Source: Girardinichthys multiradiatus (taxonomy: Eukaryota > Chordata > Actinopteri > Cyprinodontiformes > Goodeidae). From it: DNA of 64,000 nt. Position numbers and translations under genes: made by a program. A model generated the notes under the pieces. It searched no databases, was not told the DNA's origin, and saw nothing but the letters and a program-made list of their open reading frames with translations. The stretch is taken from assembly GCF_021462225.1 (NCBI RefSeq), contig NC_061797.1, forward strand, positions 799,001-863,000. The letters run 5' to 3'. Of the stretch, positions 53,270-64,000 are shown piece after piece. Each line of letters begins with the position of its first letter. The first letter of the stretch is position 1.

Positions 53270-53971
53270 TTACAGGAACTTTTGGTCCGATTTAATTTCT
53301 ATATTGATATTTTCAATATGTCTTCTGGAGACTGGAAGGTAGTGGGCGGGGTTAAATGTCTGAGTAATCATATCACTGAATTTGCCTTGTACTTTGACGG
53401 TCCGCAGTAAAGGTGCAAAAGTGTCGCCTACTATTTGTGGGCTGACCACGTCGCTGTAACAGTATAGGTGATAGAAACCAGCCTTTATATCCGCCGGAAA
53501 AGGAGCCAGTTTTGGTTCAGAAACATGAATCCATTCCCCTGGTTTCACGCCCATCATATAAGCTAGAGTGCTGAAGAAGCGTATTTCATACGGACTGTTT
53601 GCTTGAAATGCAAATCTCTTTTGAACTTTGCTGAATTTAATGCGTAAACCCGATTTAAATTTTTTGAAAAACATTTCCATCTCTGTCTTGAGTTGAATAA
53701 CGCTGTTATAGTAGCCACTTCTGATCCTTTGCGTATTGATCTCCACATCACCAACCTTCCTCCATTCAAAGTAGGCATCATAATCCGGTAAATTATGCCA
53801 TGTATGAGGGTATGAAATTTCTGCTAATGCAACCATCCATTGGCCTTCTAAATCAATATGTTGAGCTAAATTTACACGGAAACTTGAACTGGCATTATTT
53901 TTAAACACTTCCATGCTAGCATTAGATGGAAGAGTAACGTAAAAGCCATCATCCTCTACCTGACGGTTCAT
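53270..53971 (-). CDS. Polinton minor capsid protein (penton, single jelly-roll)
   Basis: 233 residues, intact, starting 'MNRQVEDDGFYVTLPSNAS'. 'NNASSSFRVNLAQHIDLEGQ' and 'WMVALAEISYPHTWHN' are typical of the Polinton penton family (strands of the jelly-roll). It would occupy the fivefold vertices. It lies upstream of the core and capsid genes in the leftward late cluster, and 124 bp of A/T-rich spacer on its 3' side holds a probable promoter for the next gene. No damage seen. Confidence 0.85.
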   Translation of the reverse strand: MNRQVEDDGFYVTLPSNASMEVFKNNASSSFRVNLAQHIDLEGQWMVALAEISYPHTWHNLPDYDAYFEWRKVGDVEINTQRIRSGYYNSVIQLKTEMEMFFKKFKSGLRIKFSKVQKRFAFQANSPYEIRFFSTLAYMMGVKPGEWIHVSEPKLAPFPADIKAGFYHLYCYSDVVSPQIVGDTFAPLLRTVKVQGKFSDMITQTFNPAHYLPVSRRHIENINIEIKSDQKFL

Positions 53972-54009
53972 GATGCTGTGTCAACTGTGAGGTTTAGTGC
54001 AAACCTTTT

Positions 54010-54993
54010 TTATACGTTTCGAAGTTCATCAAACTTGATCCAACTGTTGAATTTCTCAAGCCAGTTTTTCCAGCTTACAAAAACCTGTTTGACTCCCTTG
54101 ACCGTACGTCGTTTTAATATTTTTTCCACTTGATACATCTTGTCGTTAAATATTTTTACTTTTTGAAGTTCCTCAGCGTAAAAGGAACCCTCGATAGGTT
54201 CTCCATCCAAATCTTTGAGTTTGTATACAGGAGGAGATCGGGGAGTCCGCTCATACACTGTAAACACTTCATCCGTAAAACTCTGTTCGTATTTTTTGTC
54301 AAACACTCCACGGACCTTGGATATTCTGACAAGATCCCCTTGTTTAAACGTTGTCACTGAGTCCTTGCAATATCTGTTGGACTTGACATCATACAGATTC
54401 TGAAACACTTGAAAGAATGTTCAATGTGCAAAATGTTCAATACCGTGTTTCTCCACTAAAACCTTAAATTTCTTGTTAAAAGATTCTTTACTGGCATCAG
54501 TCTGAAGTTTTTTGGGGATCTGACTTTCTGTAAAAACTGATTCAAATGCCTTTACCACCTCAGCGGCTGTTTTCCTCTTCAAAACTCGTACATACGCCCT
54601 TTTTGAAAAGATGTCAATGACTGTTAATAAATAATTATAACCATCATTTTCCATGGCCAGAGCTTGCATGTCACAGAGATCAGCCTGGAACTGCCTCAAT
54701 GGTCTGGTGACAAAAACTCTGTTTCTCGGGAACTTTATTCTTGCAGGTTTATGTAGAGTATAGGTATCTTCTCCTGATAAAAAATATTTAACTTTTTCAA
54801 CCGCAACCTTCTTTCCCGTTTCATCTTGCATAACCCTCCTCAGCCTATCTACACCCCCAAAACTTCCCGGATTTGAAGGGCTATAATATACTTTCTTCAT
54901 CAGCCGTCTTCCTGCCATCTCTGCTTTATGCTCACTCTTCCGATTACTTGTTAAATAATGAGAAAAAACACACAGGAGGGTAGATTTATCCAT
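54010..54993 (-). pseudogene. Polinton integrase with chromodomain, catalytic segment deleted
   Basis: Likely start Met at 54,993. N-terminal 'KVYYSPSNPGSFGGVDRLRR' and zinc-finger-like part, then 'QADLCDMQAL' (first Asp) and 'LQTDASKESF' (second Asp) of the DDE core. After 'HGIEHFA' the frame meets a TGA at 54,421-54,423 and resumes directly at 'FQNLYDVKSNRY', which belongs well downstream. So roughly 90 codons, including the third catalytic residue (Glu), are missing. The C-terminus has an SH3-like part ('DLVRISKVRGVFDKKYEQSF') and a chromodomain ('YQVEKILKRR', 'VFVSWKNW'). Chromodomains may guide target choice. Inactive as is. Confidence 0.92.
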
Positions 54994-55248
54994 ATTTTTT
55001 TTATTTTTGTATTTAATATTAAAAAAAACAACCAAAAAACAAAATCAGATAAAATGCAGATTAATGCAGATGAATTCAAACACTACTAGCTTTTAAACAA
55101 CACTTCTGGGAAAGGTTACTATGTTCCTACTTTAATTGTATTTAATAGTAAAAAGAAAAAAAAGAAGAAAAATCATATAATGCAGATTAATTAAAGTACT
55201 GGAATACTAAAAAAAACAATGATACAACAAGTCATCAAACATGTGAGA
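54994..55248. other. A/T-rich spacer upstream of integrase
   Basis: Poly-A and poly-T tracts, possible promoter for integrase on the minus strand and polyadenylation area of the gene to the right; no gene seen. Confidence 0.4.
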
Positions 55249-56142
55249 TCAGTTTGTCAGTCCATAGCACTCTGAAACAGAGTTAAGTTGTTTGAGATGT
55301 TTCTCATCGACCATGCGATCATAAACGTGCCCTATTGCACTGTGGATGCCTTGTACCGATTTCAGTTCATATAAAACCGTCTTGGCAATCGTCTTCACTC
55401 TGAAGTCATCTGCTTGTATGCGTCGAAGTACCAGAAGATTCTGAATAGCAGGAACGAGTTTGGGGGTTACGAGTCGTCGTACGATGCGTTGAAAGTTGAC
55501 TTGGTAATAATCCTCCCCCAATACCTCCAGGCAATGGTGCTGACGCTGGCTCGGGTGGTTCATTATACACCCATAGCAGGTTTCTCTGAGATAGTTCAAA
55601 GAGGTTATGTTGAATAAATGAAGTATCGCTGTTTTCGCCGTATTGATGAGGGTGGTTGAGAACCAACCGTCAATTACGTCCTCCTGGTTACTCTCATCCT
55701 CTGCTGAAGGCTGAGGGTCCTCCATCGGTTCCAGGGTTTGTGTAGGGGCTTCGGTAGAGGGTGAGTAGCCGGTGGCTACCTCCTCCTCCACGACCACCTT
55801 CATGTCTTCAGGCAGGACATTCGCGTCTACAGACTCAGCCATGAATAGCGGCGATGGTGAGCAGAGGTCTGGAGAAAGCGGTAGATATTTCATGTTGTAT
55901 CCTGTAGGTGATGCAGGACTGAAGTGGTTCTCTGAGAATGAGGACGTTGAGGTGGATGGTGAGAAGAGGTCAGGGGAAGGCGGATGATATGGTCCAATGT
56001 TGAAGCTTTCATCGTGCTCAGGAGAGAAGTGGATCTCTGCTCGGTGGTTGTAGAGATCCCTGTATGGTGTCGGTCCACTCATTCTCATGATACGATTCTC
56101 AGTGTCTGTGAGCTTGCAGTTATCCCCCCGTATATATATCAT
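55249..56142 (-). CDS. Polinton hypothetical protein with Cys/His motif
   Basis: 297 residues, intact. The N-terminal half is Pro/Ser-rich and low-complexity ('SPDLFSPSTSTSSF' twice in variant form) and acidic. The C-terminal half has 'CYGCIMNHPSQRQHHCL', a C-x2-C...H-x-C arrangement likely to bind zinc. It is followed by helical segments ('RIVRRLVTPKLVPAIQNL'). I do not know its function; a regulatory or early role is a guess from position near the right end and the acidic N-terminus. No damage apparent. Confidence 0.65.
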   Translation of the reverse strand: MIYIRGDNCKLTDTENRIMRMSGPTPYRDLYNHRAEIHFSPEHDESFNIGPYHPPSPDLFSPSTSTSSFSENHFSPASPTGYNMKYLPLSPDLCSPSPLFMAESVDANVLPEDMKVVVEEEVATGYSPSTEAPTQTLEPMEDPQPSAEDESNQEDVIDGWFSTTLINTAKTAILHLFNITSLNYLRETCYGCIMNHPSQRQHHCLEVLGEDYYQVNFQRIVRRLVTPKLVPAIQNLLVLRRIQADDFRVKTIAKTVLYELKSVQGIHSAIGHVYDRMVDEKHLKQLNSVSECYGLTN

Positions 56143-56158
56143 AGGAAGGGGTGTGTCC

Positions 56159-56978
56159 TCAGAAGAGGGTTCGTTCTAAACGTAAAACAGGAAACGTCAG
56201 GGTTTTTTTCACTGACATGACATCGACCGAACTTCGTGACTTGTGGAAAAGGTCGGAAAGACGATGTCCAATTTCACTCATCTTCTCTGCCCAAGCTTCA
56301 AACGGCAGAGCCAGCATTGTCTTGAATACGCCGCAGTCCTGATTGAAAGCCTCCAACACAAACAGATCTGAGGGACTCATTGTTCCTGCGTCTGCTTGCC
56401 CGAAAAGACCAGCGGCCATTTGCTGTGGTTTTTGACCCCCACACTGCGCTAAAGAGAGGTTCTCTCTCAGCTATTTCAACATCGGATGGTATATGAAACA
56501 TTCTCGCCCGTTTTACAGGTCGAGGAGACAGTTCATTTTCTTCTTCTTCTTCCTCCCTCTCCTGCCTTGAGACTGTTTCAGGGCTATCATTAAGGTGCGG
56601 GATTGAAAGCCTTAACACAGCCCAGTCGCTGTGGGTGAGAGTACACAGAGCCAGTGATCCATTAAATACCTCATCTTGATCCAATTGATACAGGCAAAGC
56701 TCTCCTATTTCATACATGAAAATATAACCCCAGCTGCCAACCAGGCCATATGGCTCCAAAGACCATTCTTCCTGCAGAGTGTCGAACGGGGGTCTTTGTA
56801 CCCTGCAGATGTAGTATGTTGATTTCTTAGGAGCATTCAATTCACGGGATGAATACTGGTAGACGGTCACTGGGGTTTCGCACAGAACTGACATACCTCT
56901 TGGCCGACCCGAGGTCTGATTTTCAACCATGGTTGTAGAAGTTGATGTTGGATCCTCATCATCGGTAGAGTATGTCAT
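56159..56978 (-). CDS. Polinton right-end hypothetical protein(s), possibly two overlapping or spliced frames
   Basis: One frame runs 56,978-56,298 (226 residues, Thr/Ser-rich N-terminus, acidic 'EREEEEEENEL' stretch near residue 145, then a basic end). The second, 56,419-56,159 (86 residues), overlaps it in another frame and looks better composed ('MSPSDLFVLEAFNQDCGVF', 'LALPFEAWAEKMSEIG'). The real gene may switch from the first to the second by splicing (CCACAG at about 56,426) or by a frameshift mutation. The first frame is also open upstream without an ATG to about 57,190. No known domain. Confidence 0.5.
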
Positions 56979-57311
56979 GACAGGAATTCCGATAGGTATC
57001 TCAGTTGAGGAAGTATATGATGCAGTTGCTTGTTCATCAACATCTTGGCACGCGTTGCGTTTCTCCTCCGCTTGACGATAAACTCTTAACTCTAGCCATT
57101 GTTGAACGGGTGTTCTTTTCCAACGAATGCTGCATGTAAAGTGCAGAGTTTTATCTCTGTATTTAAAGTAAACACTAAAGCACGCCCTATTGTTTTCATT
57201 GGGTTATTCAAGGTCTAACGATGCTTACAAACACACTCCCTCTATTTTTAATTGGTGCTGATGCCAAACAGTTTCCGATAATACCATATTTGTCTTGTTC
57301 TATTTATAACA

Positions 57312-57542
57312 AACACACCCCTGTGTTTTAATTGACTCATTTAAGGTATCGCCCCTAATGACGACAACCAATCAGCATCCACGGTTACGCCCCCTTGGAC
57401 AAACCACCTGCTTGACCACGTGACCTCCCGCCCACATGGCACCCACATGGCGCCCACATGGCGCCAACCGGAAGTCCCGCCCTCACCGGAAGTCCCGCCC
57501 ACCTGTCAAAAAGTTTGATGAAAGGGTGTACTTAAATTCTCT
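57312..57542 (-). repeat. Polinton right terminal inverted repeat (231 bp)
   Basis: Reverse complement matches 34,751-34,970, with an extra 12-bp copy of the GCCATGTGGG-type unit. Contains the same ETS-type, E-box and CCAAT-type motifs. Confidence 0.95.
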
Positions 57543-57548
57543 CCTGTT
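57543..57548. repeat. Polinton target-site duplication, right (CCTGTT)
   Basis: Same as 34,745-34,750. Confidence 0.93.
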
Positions 57549-57735
57549 ACAGAACGTTCCACAATGAAATCCAATGCACTAAACTTTATGTCAAACTGCA
57601 GGTCATTTGTCCTTATAATGTGCGTCAGTGAGGATTTTTATCCTATCCTAAGAAAAGTAAAAACATTAGCATTTATACTTTATCATTCTGGTCTGTGTGT
57701 AGAAGCTCATCTATAAGTAATAGTAAACAAGGTTA
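57549..57735 (-). repeat. Dispersed repeat A', right part
   Basis: Reverse-complement match to about 27,165-27,324 (AGAATGATAAAGTATAAATG side), the other half of the repeat interrupted by the Polinton. Confidence 0.75.
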
Positions 57736-58280
57736 TTTTTAACAGTACTCTTTAAAATCTTCACAGTAAATGAACAGAGAACTGGAGAGTGGGCAGGCTG
57801 AAGGAAGTAAGAGTCAAAGGAACTGCAGTAGATGACTGTGGAGCAAGAGAGATTCCAGGAGAGGTCTGTCACGTCACAGTAAAGTTTGTAGGAGGGATCC
57901 AGTGCAGCTTCAACCTTAGAGCACAGAGAGTGCAAAGGTTAGCTGAGCAGAGGTATGCAACCATAAATAATTGCCTTCTAGAATTTGTAAGGAACTTGGA
58001 GAACATGAGCACAGGGGGTTTGACTCTACCAACAAAATTGATCACCAGGCGAAGAATGATCGTCCTGCAGCTCCATCAGTCAAATGAGAGTAATTGCGCT
58101 GTCTGCCGCAGGACAGCCATGCACCCCACCAGGAATTCTCTGTTCAGGGAGAGAACTCACACATGCACAAATCTACACTAACACCAGGATCATGACACAG
58201 TCATTGACACCCTCCACAAGAAGGGTAAGTCACAAAAGGTCATTCCTAAAGAAGCTGGTTGTTCACTGTACTGTATTGAA
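57736..58280. other. Unassigned sequence between repeat A' and a Tc1 remnant
   Basis: Higher G/C than its surroundings and open for 130 codons at 57,789-58,181 in one frame, but the frame has no recognisable domain and no exon signals I trust. It could be an old repeat or part of a host gene. Confidence 0.3.
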
Positions 58281-58281
58281 G

Positions 58282-59391
<1,110 letters not shown>

Positions 59392-59398
59392 CAGATGT

Positions 59399-60312
59399 TC
59401 ACTGGAGTGAGGTAAACCAAAGGTCACACACTTTGGAACACTTAATAAAAGAATTTCCATCACACTCCCTTCTTCTGATTACAAGATAATCACAACTAAA
59501 GGAAAATTCTTCAAAACCATCACCCCTCTCAGCTAACAGATAATCCAGAGCCATTCTATTTTGCAAACTCATAGTCCGTATAGCCTGCTGCTCCGTAGTT
59601 AGAACAGTGAAACCTTCTTCAGATAAAGCAGTAAGATTAAAAGTTAACACAAAGGGATCAGGAGCCAAAGATCCTGAAATAGTATAAGGATCAGTTCTGA
59701 TAGGACATGACACAAATTTATGTCTGTTGATTAAAGCAGTCCATCGCAGGACCCTGCGATGGACTGGCGATCTGTCCAGGGTGTACCCTGCCTCTCGCCC
59801 ATAGACTGCTGGAGATAGGCACCAGCTCCCCCGCGACCCACTATGGAATAAGCGGTAGAAAATGACTGACTGACTGACTGATTAAAGCACACAAAACAGA
59901 TATAATAGCTTCGCAACCTACTGTCTTCCCAAGAAAATAAGGTGTACTTTCCTCCTGTGTAATACAAATATCTGGATCTTTAATTGGATTTCTAATACCC
60001 CGAATTCTATAAAGAGTTCCTGTAGACGCACACGTTAAATTAGTCTCACTAGAAAATCTAACATTTCTGCTTTCCCTTACACTATAATTCCTCACAGTTT
60101 TGATGCATCAGTTGCCACCAAACATTATCAGTAAGATCCTAGTAGTCAGAAAAGTGATGAATCTCTCTTCGAATCCGCTGATGAGTACTATTAGTCAGAT
60201 TAACCACACATTATCTTTGCTGTACCTTTCCCAAAATGAACACAAGAGTTATAACAATACTTGCAATACCAATCATTAGCATCAGAACAGACCATCTTCC
60301 ATATAGCTGCAT
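59399..60312 (-). pseudogene. ERV-3 env, degenerate
   Basis: Start-like Met at 60,312 followed by a hydrophobic leader. A stop-broken surface region follows, then after a retroposon insertion (59,739-59,878) the transmembrane subunit with 'SLQNRMALDYLLAERGDG', the conserved gamma-type TM heptad/CKS-17-like region. The fusion peptide and membrane anchor are not clear. Stops and frameshifts make it non-functional. Confidence 0.78.
59739..59878 (+). repeat. 5'-truncated retroposon with (GACT)n tail inside ERV-3 env
   Basis: Flanked by TGATTAAAGCA (59,728-59,738 and 59,879-59,889). Ends ...ATAAGCGGTAGAAAATGACTGACTG, the same family as 25,461-25,796. Confidence 0.88.
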
Positions 60313-60747
60313 CGTGACCTTGAAGTGGAATGTCCTTTCTTCTGGTAGTGAAAGCAAACAGTTTTTTCCAAAGAAAACAAATTATAAACACAACTTAAAA
60401 AACAAAAGAAAATCCTGCTGTCTCTCCTGAGTGGCTTCAAGCTGCCCTGTCACCAGTCTGGTACAGGTGGGCGGTCGTAGGAAGCTCCTCTAGAAATATA
60501 TTTAGAAACAGGAACTCTAACCTGCTGGAAGTTAGGCTTCCATAGTCCAACTAAACAACGGTGGAAATGAACACATTCAAATTTGAAAGAATACCATAAT
60601 GATAAATATCAAGCAATAAACATAAAAGTTAGATAAAAGCATCCGAGATATCCTCCTCAGAGTCAGTCTCGCTGTCAAAGTGGGAGAAAAGAATTTGGCT
60701 GACCCTTGCTGTCCAGGCAAAGGAGCCCCTAGTAGCCACCAAATGTT

Positions 60748-61019
60748 AAGAAATTAAGGAGAATAAGCATCATGGCGCATATTTGACTGTTTTTCTGTTG
60801 CAGACGTCACCAGTCCATCATCCAAAGAAAGGTTATGTGCAAATGTGTTGAGGTCTTCCCTCTCACTGTGGTGTGTGTGTGCAGTGAGGCAAATGACCTT
60901 ATGATTTCTAACTTTCAGGCAATGCGACGGCCTTAAGTAGATTCTGAAATAACGTTGCACTGCCCAAGAGATTATTGTGCCCTTGTAAGAACAGTGTTCT
61001 TCAACCACCTCTTCAATCA
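60748..61019 (-). repeat. Possible LTR with primer-binding site
   Basis: Minus strand TGATTG...CTTAACA followed by TTTGGTGGCTACTAGGGGC, which looks like LTR end plus a TGG-starting primer site. It does not match the LTR at 59,038-59,391 and no target duplication was recognised, so it may belong to another element. Confidence 0.4.
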
Positions 61020-61560
61020 CTCGCCAGTGATCAGCTTACAGTTCTTTGTCTTGTGGTGGTCCGCTGTCCTCAAACCTTTCAGCCATGGATGATCCAGTTG
61101 GAAGATGACTTGTCCTGGAAGCCAGATGAAGCTGGAGGAGCTAGAGCTTTCCTGCAGCTTTCCTGGGTGTCTAGTAGGATCTGATATGGGCCATTCCAGC
61201 CCTGGACTTCCTGTGTTTTCTCCTAAATTCTCTGAGCAGAATCCAGTCGCCAGGAATAAAGGACTGGAGGGTGGAAATGGCTGTTTCTGGTAATGCAGCC
61301 TTCACCATCTGTGAAACTTGAGAAAACACAGTGGACAGGTTTTGACAGTAAAACAACATCCTATCTTCACACAAAGATGTGGAAGAAAATTATCTTGGCA
61401 ATATCCCCATGTCCAAATTAGGAGACCTGCCACACAGCACTTCAAAAGGACTGAGATTTGCCTGTGTCCTTTGTCTCAATCTCATATAAGTGAGAACAAT
61501 AGGTAGAGCCTTCACAACACTTGGCTAATTTTCAATTCAAAGTCCCATTCTCAAACCTAA
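61020..61560 (-). pseudogene. Class I retroviral integrase C-terminus, degenerate
   Basis: Minus strand reads 'LTYMRLRQRTQANLSPFEVL' followed by 'CGRSPNLDMG', a typical gamma-type integrase segment, then 'FIPGDWILLREFRRKHRK'. Stops interrupt. Presumably part of ERV-3, upstream of its env. Confidence 0.78.
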
Positions 61561-61569
61561 GTGCTTAAC

Positions 61570-64000
61570 TACATGAACTTCATCAAAACATCCAACAAAA
61601 TCAAAAGAACTAATGTTCTGACTTCACCTGATATACTAGCAGTGACCATCAGCTAAATATTCTGAATATCAAAAATGTGACATGATGTTTGTGGAAGGTC
61701 TGATTACAGGTCAATATTTCATAGTTTCAGAATACCCAAAAATTATTTAAGAAATGGTCTAATCTGTGGAGATGTAAAATTTCACAAAAGAATCAACAGC
61801 ATAATTTCAGAGAGGTTTTCAGAATGTGGTCTTAGGGAACTATGCACCATTTATATAAACAAAGTACAACGTCTCTCTCGCATTGTCACTAAGTCCTCAC
61901 TGGAGGTATGAGCTACCCTTTTTCCCATGAGTGCAAAAACCTTTGGAACCCTATGTTGCTTTATTCTGACATTCCCCTCTTCTGGCGCAGGGTCCAACCC
62001 ATGCGACAATTCAGCAAAAGGTTTGTACAAAAATGTTCTAGTAACCAAGATCACATTACATAGAACCAAAGAAATGAATTCTGACATAACTATGTGTCAC
62101 TATGAATTTAATGAAAGCAACATAAAGAAAATCTAGATGTTTTTAACTGCAATTCAGTTCCATTAACAACAAAACACAAACTTTAGTTATTCAGTTCAAT
62201 GTCTCACTTAGAAATTAGTCACATATCATCCTGATTTGTCTTGTACAAAGATGAGTATTAGATTAATGGACATCTAATGTAATTCAGATGCATAAACCCT
62301 ACAAATTTGAATTTAATAAATAATTTCCACCAAATATAAAGTAATGACTCAGATTCTTTATCAAAAATATATGCCTTACTTTTGCATATCTTGAACTGTC
62401 AGCTAGTTTAATGGTACCAGGGAAACTTTCAATCTAATAAATCACCAATGATTCTGCATGCAAAACTAATTCTTCAAACTGGTTTAAACTATTTCATTAA
62501 CCTTTTAATAATAAAACACAGAAATCTAAAAGTCATGCTACATCCTTAATTATTATATAAAAAACATGTTATTAAAGCAACAACCACTACAAGCATTTTG
62601 ATTCTATTGTCTCTTAAACAGTGTTAAAACTCAGGAAGGGAGGTGCTGAGCGTCACCATGACAGCAAAGGCGTGAACCAACCTGGTAGATGGGCGGAGTC
62701 AGGCAGAACTAACCTTTGATTGGCAGCCTATGGGCAGTTTCTTCATCCCATCCCATATTAGTGAACCTTAAACTGCAAAGCTATTAACATGCACCTAACT
62801 GAGAAACAAGCTGCTTCTTAACTCTCCTGAAAACTCAAAGTTTTAATCAATCTGGGATTTAGAAACATTATTCTAAACATGGATTATTGTTTCATGCAAC
62901 ATATAATCAAACATTCAGTCCAACAAAACAAAGACAAAACATCAAAGACAGACAAATGGCCAAATTTGAAGCTTCAAGAATTCAAAGAAATTTTTAACAA
63001 TCTCTTTTCAGAATATGTTTTCTCAACCATATCTTTTAATGCAATAATTGATCAATGTTGTTATGACAATCTTCAGGATCCTTTTTTTAAAAATGAGTGC
63101 ACATAGTCCAAAAAATCTCAAAGTATTTAGAAGCACAGCAGCAGTTTTCTCTTATATGAATCCAAATTTACTGATGCTGAAACCTTTTGCTAATTCTTTG
63201 TACTTCAACTCTGTAATAATAACTACAATCCTGAGAGTTATTGTTATAATTCTCTTTTTGTTTGGCTCAATTTGATCGCAGCTGTATTGCAGAATTTCAG
63301 GTTAAATGCAAAGAAGTATTTTAATTCAATTCAATTCAAATTCAAAGATACTTTATTGATCCCCGAGGGGAAATTAGAAAAGTCGGCATTGACATTTTCA
63401 TGTTATACCCAAACTAAACAAAAACTGCAGTGTTTGACTTAATCAGAAATTAAGATAAGAAGCTTGTCTCCAAACTGGACTTTTTCCCACATAGTGTTTC
63501 AAAAAGAACAAACATCATTTTCTTTAATTTGGGCTATTTAAATTTTGAGAGTTAGGGAAAACTTATTACTAGAACCCCTCTTTTACAATCCAAATGCTGA
63601 TAAATGTTCCAATATTTTATCTCTTAGTAATCTGAAATCACCTTGTGTACCTTTGTACTCATATGTATTCCTTTAATCTTTAAACCCTAAGAAATCAAAC
63701 AAGGAGACTGGAGTTTGAGCCGACCATCCTCTTACTGTTAAGAGGGCCTTTATTTCTTTTCTTTTCCTAAAATGAAGGATTTTACTTGTCTTGATTGTGT
63801 TATAAAAATCCTAACCTTGGTTCCAAAACTAAACTCTTCAACCCCAATCTGTGTTCCCCAAAGTAGAAATTTTGAGTATTATTGCATTTCAAATCCACCA
63901 AATGACTGGAACTCATCATTGGCTTAGATCTATTTTAATAGGTAATTGGTCTACCTTTAATTAAATATTATAATTTTATGGACCCAAAATCTATGGCTTA
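61570..64000. other. A/T-rich region, no gene recognised
   Basis: Nothing convincing on either strand. A purine-rich stretch followed by TG (about 61,974-61,986, minus strand AGAAGAGGGGAATG) resembles a retroviral polypurine tract. A dispersed teleost motif TACTTTATTGATCCCCGAGG lies at 63,349-63,368. Confidence 0.45.
63322..63378. repeat. Short dispersed repeat fragment (TTTATTGATCCCCGAGGGG)
   Basis: An (AATTC)n-like run and ACTTTATTGATCCCCGAGGGG, a motif I have often seen in teleost repeats, with a CCCC/GGGG hairpin. Family uncertain. Confidence 0.4.

Larger units (their letters stand above)
34751..57542. mobile_element. Maverick/Polinton (adintovirus-like) element, 22.8 kb including a 7.1 kb nested retrovirus
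   Basis: Both ends are inverted repeats beginning AGAGAATTTAAGTACACCC, flanked by the 6-bp duplication CCTGTT (34,745-34,750 and 57,543-57,548), as Polinton integrases produce. It encodes protein-primed polymerase B, retroviral-type integrase with chromodomain, packaging ATPase, adenain-like protease, double jelly-roll major capsid protein and penton-type minor capsid protein. That is the full diagnostic Polinton set. Without the ERV-2 insertion it would be about 15.7 kb. Genes are in two convergent groups meeting at about 50,610-50,785. Breaks in polB, integrase and the capsid gene make this copy inactive. Confidence 0.97.

Noticed and set aside
57789..58181. Possible host exon
   Set aside because: 130 codons open, but no domain, splice context or composition that I can support; kept as unassigned.
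61974..62087. Retroviral polypurine tract plus LTR start
   Set aside because: Only a short purine run and TG; no matching LTR partner found.

Overview
The window is vertebrate nuclear DNA, almost certainly from a teleost fish. The signs are a Maverick/Polinton DNA-virus-like transposon, class I endogenous retroviruses, a Ty3/gypsy element, Tc1-type, hAT and PIF/Harbinger DNA transposons, a LINE of the common teleost Rex-like type and tRNA-derived SINEs, with spliceosomal GT-AG introns and no bacterial features. I found no host gene that I can support; practically everything recognisable is mobile or repetitive DNA, much of it nested.

Layout. 1-11,690: a G/T-rich tandem array of about 22-23 bp units in kilobase-scale higher-order blocks; it runs off the left edge. 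11,690-19,145: an endogenous retrovirus on the minus strand (ERV-1: 5' LTR, leader, gag, pro, pol with RT-RNase H-IN, start of env); env runs directly into the array. 19,640-26,800: a DNA transposon with about 0.3 kb inverted ends whose right arm was hit by a TTA-flanked PIF/Harbinger-like element (20,889-24,433, itself carrying a SINE and a LINE) and by a hAT element (24,585-26,717, carrying another retroposon). The left arm preserves both empty sites. 27,180-34,640: a dispersed repeat, then a rearranged gypsy retrotransposon with an antisense 3' fragment at its left, a SINE and a Tc1/mariner insertion.

34,751-57,542: a Maverick/Polinton with about 220-230 bp terminal inverted repeats and a perfect 6-bp target duplication (CCTGTT). 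Rightward genes are a seven-exon gene of unknown function (35,893-37,310), protein-primed DNA polymerase B, an A32-like packaging ATPase and two small structural-type proteins. Leftward genes are two unknown proteins, a retroviral-type integrase with chromodomain, the minor capsid protein (penton), a pVI-like core protein, the major capsid protein and an adenain-like protease. Together they form the Polinton set for integration, self-replication and virion assembly, arranged as two convergent late clusters. The copy is dead: polB is broken several times and split by a second retrovirus (ERV-2, 41,092-48,190), the integrase lacks its last catalytic segment, and the capsid gene has a stop codon.

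57,549-64,000: the other half of the repeat that was the Polinton target, a Tc1 transposase remnant, an LTR and env/integrase fragments of a third retrovirus family on the minus strand, and A/T-rich DNA in which I recognise almost nothing.

Insertions can be ordered: the dispersed repeat preceded the Polinton, which preceded ERV-2. The two ERV-2 LTRs differ at only one base I can see in 295, so ERV-2 is young although its interior is badly decayed.
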